Below are positions 1 to 6,504 of a stretch of 10,623 nt of DNA, piece after piece (the stretch's first letter is position 1; the number at the start of each line of letters is the position of its first letter). The stretch spans positions 1-10,623 of the forward strand of contig CAZJAX010000069.1 of NCBI GenBank assembly GCA_964543965.1, given 5' to 3'. Position numbers and translations under genes: made by a program. The DNA comes from CAMDWQ01 sp964543965 (lineage in GTDB: Bacteria; Omnitrophota; Gorgyraeia; 2-02-FULL-51-18). A model generated the notes under the pieces. The model was not told the DNA's origin. It was given only the letters and a program-made list of their open reading frames with translations, and made no database searches.

Positions 1-386
1 CCATCAATATCCTCAATCCCCGGCGCGGCACCCCTCTCGGCGATGTGGAGCCTCTCGAGCCGATGGAGATCATCCGTTACATCGCGATCTACCGTCTAAT
101 CCTGCCCAAGAGCACCATCAAGATCGCTGGGGGCCGCGAAGTGAATCTCCGCGACCTGCAGGCTACAGCGATGCAGGCCGGCGCCAACGGGCTCATCATC
201 GGCAACTACCTGACCACGATGGGAAGAAACCCGGCGCAGGATCTGCAGATGCTGAAAGATCTGGGTTTTGATATTAAGACCCCCCAAGCCGACCTCAAAC
301 CTGTAGTTCCTGGGAGATCCTCCTCCGCCTGCCACGAAGGGCAGGACGGATCCGTCCTCGCAACGCGAGGCGGATGCTGCGCTTAA
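1..386 (+). CDS. bioB: Biotin synthase, C-terminal part (5' end outside window)
   Basis: This is the 3' part of a radical-SAM biotin synthase, which inserts sulfur into dethiobiotin in the last step of biotin synthesis. The frame is open from base 3, giving 127 codons before the stop at 384-386. Family blocks visible are NILNPRRGTPLG near the start, IAGGREVNLRDLQ, then ANGLIIGNYLTTMG and the closing ML-DLGF block. The radical-SAM cysteine cluster lies upstream of the window and cannot be checked. Two things are odd. About 30 residues follow DLGF, ending in a Ser/Gly/Cys-rich tail (SSSACHEG, GGCCA) encoded by a nested palindrome. The block that reads VRLSAGRE in E. coli BioB reads IKIAGGRE here, with Lys where that protein has Arg. 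The gene overlaps bioF by 13 bases and leads the bioBFAD run. Confidence 0.95.
   Translation, partial: INILNPRRGTPLGDVEPLEPMEIIRYIAIYRLILPKSTIKIAGGREVNLRDLQATAMQAGANGLIIGNYLTTMGRNPAQDLQMLKDLGFDIKTPQADLKPVVPGRSSSACHEGQDGSVLATRGGCCA
324..374. repeat. Nested palindrome, four-way cloverleaf, at the bioB/bioF junction
   Basis: The outer arms TCCGCCT (324-330) and AGGCGGA (368-374) are exact reverse complements. Between them three inverted repeats sit end to end without spare bases: GCC-ACGAAG-GGC (331-342), the 16-base perfect palindrome AGGACGGATCCGTCCT (343-358) and CGC-AAC-GCG (359-367). Alternative pairings exist: CCTGCC/GGCAGG at 328-345 and CCTCGC/GCGAGG at 356-370. The element encodes the atypical end of BioB and contains GAGG (367-370), the only Shine-Dalgarno-like stretch before the bioF ATG at 374. 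It could be a small palindromic element inserted in frame, or an RNA fold affecting bioF translation. The pairing is seen directly; the role is unknown. Confidence 0.6.
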
Positions 387-1549
387 ACTTGATGGCGGCT
401 GCGACAGTGCCCGCCGGGCTATGGCAGGACGCCGCGGATGAGCTCGAGAGCCTCAAGAGCAAAAAGCTTTACCGCGAACTCAAGGTCTCAAGTCAAAGCC
501 TTCTCGATTTTTCCTCCAACGACTATCTGGGCCTGACACAGAACCGCCGTGTCCGCCAGAGCGCTATCGAGGCGGTGAAGCGCTTCGGCACCGGCAGCGG
601 CGCTTCCCGCCTCATCTCCGGCAATCTGAAGATACACGAAGATCTAGAAAAAAAGCTGGCCCGCTTCAAGCATGAAGCCTCGGCGCTTGTGTTTTCCTCA
701 GGGTATCTGGCCAATCTCGGGGCTGTGAAGTCTCTCGTCGACGAAAGGGATGTCGTTATCCTTGACCGTCTAAATCACGCCAGCCTTGTCGACGCTGCGC
801 GTTTATCCAAAGCCAAGCTCTGGGTCTATCCTCACAAAAATGTCGATGCCCTCCGCGATCTTTTGAGCCGCGCCAAAACGTTCCGCCGCCGCCTCGTGGT
901 CACAGACGCTTATTTCAGCATGGACGGCGATGTCGCGCCTCTCGGCCGCCTGCACGAGCTTTGCGCGGAGACGGACTCGATCCTGATGATAGATGAGGCT
1001 CACTCCACGGGCGTTTTCGGCAAAACAGGCCGCGGCCTCACCGAGCATTTCGGGCTCGAGGGTAAAGTGCCCGTCGTGATGGGAACCCTTTCCAAGGCGC
1101 TGGGCAGTGTCGGAGGTTTTATCGCCGGAGGTTCTGTGCTGAGGGAATCTCTGATCAACCGTGCCCGGACTTTTATTTATACGACAGCTCCCGCTCCTGC
1201 GGCCTCGGGGGCGGCGCTGGCTTCCCTTGACTGGATCGAGAAAAACCCCAAGTCTATTGCAGCGTTCTGGGGCATCATCGAGCGCGTTCGCGAGGGGCTT
1301 CTGGAAGAGGGGTTTGATCTGATGGGTTCCGAGGGTCCCATCATTCCTATCCGCGTCGGTGATACGGCTAAGGCCCTGAAGGCGCGCGAGTTTCTGGCCC
1401 GAGAAGGTCTCTTCGTGCCCGCTGTGCGGCCTCCGACCGTCCCCAAAAACACCGACCGCCTGCGCGTGTCGCTGAAGGCCACGCACACCCGCGGACAGAT
1501 CGACCGCCTGCTCGCGTCCCTGAAAAAAGCCAAGGGGAGGGTTCTGTGA
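374..1549 (+). CDS. bioF: 8-amino-7-oxononanoate (KAPA) synthase
   Basis: This is a PLP enzyme of the alpha-oxoamine synthase family that condenses pimeloyl-ACP or pimeloyl-CoA with L-alanine to KAPA, the first step of biotin ring assembly. At 391 residues it is of normal length. Visible motifs are FSSNDYLGL (46-54), TGSGASRLISG (73-83), FSMDGD (181-186), DEAHSTG (207-213) and TLSKALGSVGG (238-248), with Lys241 as the expected PLP lysine. The start at 374 overlaps the bioB end by 13 bases; GAGG lies only 3 bases upstream, so spacing is short. A second in-frame ATG at 392 has no ribosome-binding site. The stop TGA overlaps the GTG start of bioA, so translation is probably coupled. The related glycine acyltransferase Kbl is the main alternative, made unlikely by the bio neighbours. 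Confidence 0.95.
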   Translation: MLRLNLMAAATVPAGLWQDAADELESLKSKKLYRELKVSSQSLLDFSSNDYLGLTQNRRVRQSAIEAVKRFGTGSGASRLISGNLKIHEDLEKKLARFKHEASALVFSSGYLANLGAVKSLVDERDVVILDRLNHASLVDAARLSKAKLWVYPHKNVDALRDLLSRAKTFRRRLVVTDAYFSMDGDVAPLGRLHELCAETDSILMIDEAHSTGVFGKTGRGLTEHFGLEGKVPVVMGTLSKALGSVGGFIAGGSVLRESLINRARTFIYTTAPAPAASGAALASLDWIEKNPKSIAAFWGIIERVREGLLEEGFDLMGSEGPIIPIRVGDTAKALKAREFLAREGLFVPAVRPPTVPKNTDRLRVSLKATHTRGQIDRLLASLKKAKGRVL

Positions 1550-2904
1550 ACGCGTCTCGAGCCCGCCGGCTGGAAGCCTGGGACAAAAAATACCTCTGGC
1601 ATCCCTTCACGCAGATGAGGGAGTGGGAAAAAAATCCTCAAGTCATCATCGAGCGGGGAGAGGGCAATTACCTGATCGATACTCGCGGACGCCGTTATCT
1701 CGACGGCGTCTCTTCACTTTGGTGCAATGTGCATGGGCACCGCGTGCCTGCGGTAGACCGCGCCGTAAAAAAACAGCTCGGGCGCATCGCGCATTCGACG
1801 TTCCTGGGGTTATCGCATGTGCCCGCGGTCGAGCTTTCCAAAAAGCTTATCGAGATCGCGCCTGAGGGCCTGGAGCGCGTCTTCTTTTCGGACTCGGGCT
1901 CGGCCGCGGTCGAGGTCGCGCTGAAGATGGCATACCAGTATTGGCGGCAAAACGGCAAGCCGGAGAAGAAGACGTTTTTAAAATTGAAAAATGCTTACCA
2001 CGGCGACACGATAGGCTCGGTCAGCGTCGGCGGCATCGGACTGTTTCATGAGATCTTTCACCCGCTTCTTTTCAAGACTTTTGCCGTAGATGCCCCATAC
2101 GCTTACCGGGACAAGTTTCGCGGAAGCCAGGAGGAGTACGCCGAGTTTTGCGCCGCAAAGGTGGAGGCGGCGCTCAAAATCAATCACTCCAAGATTTGCG
2201 CGTTGATCGTAGAACCGCTGATGCAGGGTGCGGCAGGCATGCTCAAGCAGCCGAAAGGCTATCTCTCACGCCTGAGAAAGCTCACGCGCCGGTACGGCGT
2301 CCTCCTGATCGTCGATGAGGTCGCGACAGGTTTCGGGCGCACGGGGAAAATGTTCGCCTGTGAGCACGAAGGCGTGACGCCGGATCTTCTGTGCGCGGCC
2401 AAGGGGATCACGGCGGGCTACCTGCCATTGTCGGCCACCTTCGCGACAGCCGAGATCTACCGCGCATTTTTGGGGGAATACAGAGAGTTTAAGGCATTTT
2501 TCCACGGCCACACTTACTCGGCGAATCCTCTGGCCTGCGCCGCCGCCATCGCCAATCTCGAAATTTTTGAAAAGGAAAAGACGCTTGCCGGGCTGCAGAA
2601 AAAGATCCGTCTTCTGTCAGAGGAGCTTAATCGTATCGGCGGCCTCAGGCATGTCGGCGACATCCGTCAGTGCGGATTCATGGCGGGGATCGAGCTGGTT
2701 TCTGACCGTGTCTCCAAAAAAGCCTATCCGCTGGCCGAGAAGCGCGGTTTCCGTGTGGCTCTGCTCGCCCGAAAATACGGCGTCATGATACGGCCTCTGG
2801 GCAACGTGATCGTCGTCATGCCGCCATTTTCTTTTTCGCAAAAGGATATTAGAAAGCTTTGCCGTGTCATCGGCCGCTGCATCGAAGAGGTGACGGCGTC
2901 ATGA
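1546..2904 (+). CDS. bioA: Adenosylmethionine-8-amino-7-oxononanoate aminotransferase (DAPA synthase)
   Basis: This class III PLP aminotransferase converts KAPA to 7,8-diaminopelargonate. The 452-residue protein opens with the BioA-type LWHPFTQM block (17-24), then SSLWCNVHGH (56-65), SDSGSAAVEVALKMA (115-129), YHGD (151-154), DEVATGFGRTG (257-267) and AAKGITAGYLPLS (284-296). Lys286 is the expected PLP lysine, and GHTYSANPLACAAA follows near 321-334. The GTG start at 1546 overlaps the bioF stop by 4 bases and has a strong ribosome-binding site (GGAGG, 1536-1540). The stop overlaps the bioD ATG. The VSSLW-NVHGH and HPFTQM blocks look to me more like Bacillus-type BioA, some of which use lysine instead of S-adenosylmethionine as amino donor. 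The donor cannot be decided here. Confidence 0.95.
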   Translation: MNASRARRLEAWDKKYLWHPFTQMREWEKNPQVIIERGEGNYLIDTRGRRYLDGVSSLWCNVHGHRVPAVDRAVKKQLGRIAHSTFLGLSHVPAVELSKKLIEIAPEGLERVFFSDSGSAAVEVALKMAYQYWRQNGKPEKKTFLKLKNAYHGDTIGSVSVGGIGLFHEIFHPLLFKTFAVDAPYAYRDKFRGSQEEYAEFCAAKVEAALKINHSKICALIVEPLMQGAAGMLKQPKGYLSRLRKLTRRYGVLLIVDEVATGFGRTGKMFACEHEGVTPDLLCAAKGITAGYLPLSATFATAEIYRAFLGEYREFKAFFHGHTYSANPLACAAAIANLEIFEKEKTLAGLQKKIRLLSEELNRIGGLRHVGDIRQCGFMAGIELVSDRVSKKAYPLAEKRGFRVALLARKYGVMIRPLGNVIVVMPPFSFSQKDIRKLCRVIGRCIEEVTAS

Positions 2905-3578
2905 AGATCCTGTTTGTCTCCGGCACGGACACGGGCGCGGGAAAGACGGTCATCGCCGGAGCTCTAGCGGCTGCGCTCAAGCTCAAGGGTTACAGCGCCG
3001 GCGTCATGAAGCCTGTTTCTTGCGGCGGGCCGGAAGACGCGCTTTTTCTGATGAAGAGCGCCGAGTCGGATGATCCGATAGAGCGCGTCAACCCGCTAGC
3101 CTTCAAACTCCCGCTGTCGCCCAACATCGCGGCCGCCATGGAAAAAAGGAAAGTCGACCTGAAGAGGGTCGATGCTTCCGTTGAGTTTTTTCGCCAAAAA
3201 AAATACGACTATCTTGTCGTCGAAGGCTGCGGGGGCCTGCTGGTGCCCCTGGGCGGCAAAACGCTGGCCGTCGATCTTATCCGCCGCCTAAAGGCCGAGA
3301 CCGTGCTGGTGTCACGGGCGGGGTTAGGCGCCATCAACCACTCGCTCTTGAGTCTTGAAGCGCTCAAGTCCCGCGGCATCCGCGCGCGCGGCGTCATCTT
3401 CAACCGCTTGACCGGCGGGCCGCTGTCGGTTCCGGAGCAGACCAATCCCGGCATTGTCGCCAAAATGGGCGGGGTGCCGTCCCTCGGCGTGTTTCCGCAT
3501 ATGAAGCTTGATTGCCGTTCGGGCTGCCTTGGAAAAGCGTTTCTGAAACATATAGATTTCAAGAAAATTCTGTGTTAA
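2901..3578 (+). CDS. bioD: ATP-dependent dethiobiotin synthetase
   Basis: BioD carboxylates diaminopelargonate and closes the ureido ring to give dethiobiotin, using ATP and CO2. The 225-residue protein starts MKILFVSGTDTGAGKT, with the P-loop GTDTGAGKT at 8-16. It also has MKPVSCGG (36-43), whose Lys37 matches the conserved BioD lysine, and EGCGGLLVPLGG (108-119), the family block usually written EGAGG. FNRLTGG follows later. I chose ATG 2901 because it overlaps the bioA stop as ATGA, is preceded by GAGG at 2887-2890 and puts the P-loop at the usual N-terminal position. The frame stays open to an ATG at 2859, but that start would add 14 unrelated residues inside bioA. It is the last gene of the biotin run. 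Confidence 0.95.
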   Translation: MKILFVSGTDTGAGKTVIAGALAAALKLKGYSAGVMKPVSCGGPEDALFLMKSAESDDPIERVNPLAFKLPLSPNIAAAMEKRKVDLKRVDASVEFFRQKKYDYLVVEGCGGLLVPLGGKTLAVDLIRRLKAETVLVSRAGLGAINHSLLSLEALKSRGIRARGVIFNRLTGGPLSVPEQTNPGIVAKMGGVPSLGVFPHMKLDCRSGCLGKAFLKHIDFKKILC

Positions 3579-3638
3579 TCTAGCTCGATAATTTTCACAT
3601 TTTCCGTTCCTTTAACCGCAATTTGAATCGACAAAAGA

Positions 3639-4763
3639 ATGACCGCGTTGGCCGAAATCGATAACCTCAAAAAAACGCCTCTTTACGACGAACACGTTCG
3701 CTTGGGCGGCAAGATGGCGGGTTTCGGCGGCTGGTCCATGCCGATCTATTACTCCAGCATTCTCTCCGAGCACAATGCCACCCGCCAAGCCTGCGGTCTT
3801 TTCGATGTTTCTCATCTGGGCGAGATCCGCGTCCAAGGCAAAGACGCTTTTGATTTTCTGCAGAAACGGCTCACCAACGACCTGCGCAAAGTAAATCCCG
3901 GCCGTATCCTGTACAATCTTCTGTGTCAGGAAGACGGCGGTATCTTGGACGACATACTTGTCTACTGCGAATCCTCCGAAGACTATTACCTCATCGTCAA
4001 CGCCGCTAACATCGACGGTGATTTCGCTGACCTTGCCGCCGCGGCGCCCGCGTCCGTCGCGGTCACCGATCAGAGCGGCCATACCGCATGTCTGGCAGTG
4101 CAGGGTCCCAAGGCCGAGGAGATCCTCGAGAAGGTCTTCAAGTTTTCGCTCAAAACACTGGCCTATTATTCTTTTAAAGAGGAAAATGTGTCGGGTGAGC
4201 GGGTCTGGGTATCGCGTTCAGGCTATACCGGGGAGGACGGCTTTGAGCTGTTTTCATCTCCGGATGCTTGCGTGAAGATCTGGCGCGCGCTTTTGTCAGA
4301 GGGGGCGGCTTTCGGTCTGGTTCCGGCAGGTCTTGGCGCGCGCAACACCCTGCGCCTGGAAGCGGGCAACCTGCTCTGCGGCAGCGACATGGATCGCACG
4401 ACGACTCCGTATGAAGCGGGGCTCGGGTTTGGAGTCTCGCTCGACAAGGCTGAGCTTTTTCCGGGCCGATCCGTGCTCGAGCGTCAGAAGAAAGAAGGGC
4501 TTTCACGGCGTCTGGTGGCGTTTAAGATGCTTGAAAAATCTATCGCGCGCGATCATTATCCGATCTTGAAGGACGGAAAGAAGATCGGCCATGTGACGAG
4601 CGGCTCTTTCGGGCCTACGGCGGGTGTGAATATCGGCCTAGGTTACGTCGCCTCCGGTTTTGAAGCTGTCGGAAATACCGTCGACATCGAAATTCACGGG
4701 CGTCCGGTGAAAGCCGAGATCGTCAAGCGTCCGTTTGTCCTGCTAAAACATAAAAAAATTTAA
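3639..4763 (+). CDS. gcvT: Aminomethyltransferase, glycine cleavage T-protein
   Basis: T-protein takes the aminomethyl group from the lipoyl arm of GcvH, releases ammonia and passes the carbon to tetrahydrofolate. At 374 residues the length is normal. Motifs are TPLYDEHVRLGGKMAGFGGW (13-32), FDVSHLGE (55-62), DDILVY (104-109), with Asp104 or Asp105 probably the folate-binding acid, SGYTGEDGFE (194-203) and GARNTLRLEAG (233-243). The last block normally reads ARDTLRLE, so Asn236 replaces a usual Asp. The preceding gap to bioD is 60 bases and I see no convincing promoter or ribosome-binding site in it, so a shared transcript with the biotin genes is possible. It is the first gene of the gcvT-H-PA-PB run; gcvH follows after 12 bases. 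Confidence 0.95.
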   Translation: MTALAEIDNLKKTPLYDEHVRLGGKMAGFGGWSMPIYYSSILSEHNATRQACGLFDVSHLGEIRVQGKDAFDFLQKRLTNDLRKVNPGRILYNLLCQEDGGILDDILVYCESSEDYYLIVNAANIDGDFADLAAAAPASVAVTDQSGHTACLAVQGPKAEEILEKVFKFSLKTLAYYSFKEENVSGERVWVSRSGYTGEDGFELFSSPDACVKIWRALLSEGAAFGLVPAGLGARNTLRLEAGNLLCGSDMDRTTTPYEAGLGFGVSLDKAELFPGRSVLERQKKEGLSRRLVAFKMLEKSIARDHYPILKDGKKIGHVTSGSFGPTAGVNIGLGYVASGFEAVGNTVDIEIHGRPVKAEIVKRPFVLLKHKKI

Positions 4764-4769
4764 GAGGAG
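4764..4769 (+). promoter_or_regulatory. Ribosome-binding site of gcvH
   Basis: GAGGAG directly follows the gcvT stop codon and lies 6 bases before the gcvH ATG. It is the clearest Shine-Dalgarno sequence inside the gcv cluster. Confidence 0.75.
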
Positions 4770-4775
4770 ATATCA

Positions 4776-5165
4776 ATGCCCGACACATCCAAATTGAAAT
4801 ACACCGAAACCCACGAGTGGGTTGAGCTCTCCGGCAGTACGGCCCGCGTCGGCATCACCGATCATGCCCAGAAAGAGATCTCCGATATCGTATTCATCGA
4901 GCTGCCCAAGGCCGGCCGCATCGTGAAGCAGAAGGACAGCGCCATGGTCATCGAATCCGTTAAAGCCGCTTTCGACATTTATGCCCCGATGTCCGGCAAG
5001 ATCTCGCGCGTCAACAACGACCTCGCCGGCAATCCCGAGATCGTCAACCAGTCGCCTTATGAAAAAGGCTGGCTCTTTGAGATCGAGTGTTCTGATCCTA
5101 AGGAATTCGAGAAGCTTTTGTCCGAAACTCAGTACCAGGGCGTGAAAGACGCAGCGCACCACTAA
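4776..5165 (+). CDS. gcvH: Glycine cleavage system H-protein
   Basis: H-protein is the mobile lipoyl carrier that shuttles the aminomethyl group between the decarboxylase, GcvT and the lipoamide dehydrogenase. The 129-residue protein has the family N-terminus KYTETHEWVE (8-17), GITDHAQKEISDIVFIELP (26-44), the lipoylation block ESVKAAFDIYAP (60-71) with Lys63 as the expected modified lysine, and the closing GWLFEIE. The ATG at 4776 has a good ribosome-binding site. The gene lies between gcvT and gcvPA, leaving only 4 bases before gcvPA. The lipoate ligase-family gene at 8211 is the obvious candidate to modify it. A 2-oxoacid dehydrogenase lipoyl domain is ruled out by the HEWVE and ESVKA blocks. 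Confidence 0.97.
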   Translation: MPDTSKLKYTETHEWVELSGSTARVGITDHAQKEISDIVFIELPKAGRIVKQKDSAMVIESVKAAFDIYAPMSGKISRVNNDLAGNPEIVNQSPYEKGWLFEIECSDPKEFEKLLSETQYQGVKDAAHH

Positions 5166-5169
5166 AAAG

Positions 5170-6504
5170 ATGCAGTATATCTCCAACACCGACCGCGATA
5201 AAAAGGCCATGCTCGAGACCATCGGCGTCTCGTCGTATGAGGATCTTTTGGTCAAGATCCCGAAGTCTTTGAGAAATTTCAAGATGGACCTGCCGAAGGG
5301 GACTTCCGAGCTTGAGCTTCTGCGTGAAATGGTGGAGATCGGCCGCGAAAATAAGAATTTTCATGACTACGCGTCCTATCTGGGCGCCGGCAACTACGAC
5401 CACTTCGTCCCGACGGCCGTGAATGTGCTCGCGCACCGCGGCGAGTTTATCACGTCCTACACGCCTTATCAGGGAGAGGCTAGCCAGGGCACCCTGCAAA
5501 GTATTTATGAGTTTCAGAGCCTCATCTGCGAGCTGACCGGCATGGATTATTCCAATGCCTCCATGTATGACGGCGCGTCTGCTTTGGCTGAGGCCGCTCT
5601 TCTGGCTCTGCGCTCAAGCGGCCGAAAGACCATCCTCGTGCCCGCGACCATACATCCTGAGTACCGCAGCGTCGTCAAGACTTACACTTCCTGCCTCGAC
5701 GCCAAGATCGTCGAGATCCCGATGGCATCCGACAGCGGCGTCGATCTTGCAAAGCTCGAAGCTGCCCTGAACGATGATGTCGCGGCCGTGCTCGTGCAGC
5801 AGCCCAACTTTTTCGGTCTTTTGGAAGACGTCCGCGCCGTCACCGAGGCAGCGCACAAAGCGGGAGCGCTTCTCATCGCCTGCGTCAACCCGATATCCCT
5901 CGGCGTCCTCGAGTCTCCGGGCGAATACGGCGCCGACATCGCCGTAGGCGAGGGGCAGCCCTTGGGAAATCCCGTGGCTTTCGGCGGCCCGCACTTCGGT
6001 TTTTTTGCCGTCAAAGCCGAGCTCTTGAGAAAGATGCCGGGACGCATCTGCGGCATGTCCGTCGACAAGAAGGGGCGCCGCTCTTTTGTCCTGACCCTGC
6101 AGGCGCGCGAGCAGCACATCCGCCGCGAGAAGGCGACTTCCAACATCTGCACGAACCACTCGCTTTGCGCACTTAAAGGCGCGATCTATCTTTCGTTGCT
6201 GGGCAAGAAGGGTTTGAAGAAACTGGCTCTGCTTAATATCAAGAACGCCCATGACACGTATGACGCGCTTCTGAAGGTGAAGGGGGTGCGAGAATTTTCA
6301 AAGCGCCCGTTTTTCAACGAGTTCGCGCTTTATCTCGACAAGGATCCCGGAGCGCTTGAATCCTCGCTGTCGAAGAACAAGATCCTCGGGCCGCTCCCTC
6401 TCGAAAAATTTTATTCCGAAAAGAAAGGCGCGCATCTTTTTGCTGTCACCGAGAACCGCACGGCCTCCGACTGCGGCCGTCTCGTGGAGGCTCTCAAGTC
6501 ATGA
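5170..6504 (+). CDS. gcvPA: Glycine dehydrogenase (decarboxylating) subunit 1
   Basis: This is the N-terminal half-size subunit of the two-subunit P-protein, which with GcvPB decarboxylates glycine and loads the aminomethyl group onto GcvH. The 444-residue length is typical. Recognisable blocks are YISNTDRDKKAMLETIGV at the N-terminus, FLGAG-like SYLGAGNYDHFVP, TPYQGEASQGTLQSIYEFQ, MDYSNASMYDG, EGQPLGNPVAFGGPHFGF, CGMSVDKKGRR and REQHIRREKATSNICTN. This subunit lacks the PLP lysine, as is normal for the family. The start lies 4 bases after the gcvH stop without a clear ribosome-binding site, so coupling to gcvH is likely. The stop overlaps the gcvPB ATG as ATGA. Confidence 0.97.
   Translation: MQYISNTDRDKKAMLETIGVSSYEDLLVKIPKSLRNFKMDLPKGTSELELLREMVEIGRENKNFHDYASYLGAGNYDHFVPTAVNVLAHRGEFITSYTPYQGEASQGTLQSIYEFQSLICELTGMDYSNASMYDGASALAEAALLALRSSGRKTILVPATIHPEYRSVVKTYTSCLDAKIVEIPMASDSGVDLAKLEAALNDDVAAVLVQQPNFFGLLEDVRAVTEAAHKAGALLIACVNPISLGVLESPGEYGADIAVGEGQPLGNPVAFGGPHFGFFAVKAELLRKMPGRICGMSVDKKGRRSFVLTLQAREQHIRREKATSNICTNHSLCALKGAIYLSLLGKKGLKKLALLNIKNAHDTYDALLKVKGVREFSKRPFFNEFALYLDKDPGALESSLSKNKILGPLPLEKFYSEKKGAHLFAVTENRTASDCGRLVEALKS

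Noticed and set aside
803..1486. 227-codon open frame on the - strand inside bioF
   Set aside because: Antisense shadow of a clear bioF. Its Arg/His-rich translation has no family motif.
2859..2900. Upstream ATG 2859 as the bioD start
   Set aside because: It would overlap bioA by 46 bases and add residues before a P-loop that is normally near the N-terminus. ATG 2901 overlaps the bioA stop and has a ribosome-binding site.
3579..3638. Glycine riboswitch before gcvT
   Set aside because: The gap is only 60 bases, too short for a known glycine aptamer with expression platform, and shows no paired stems.
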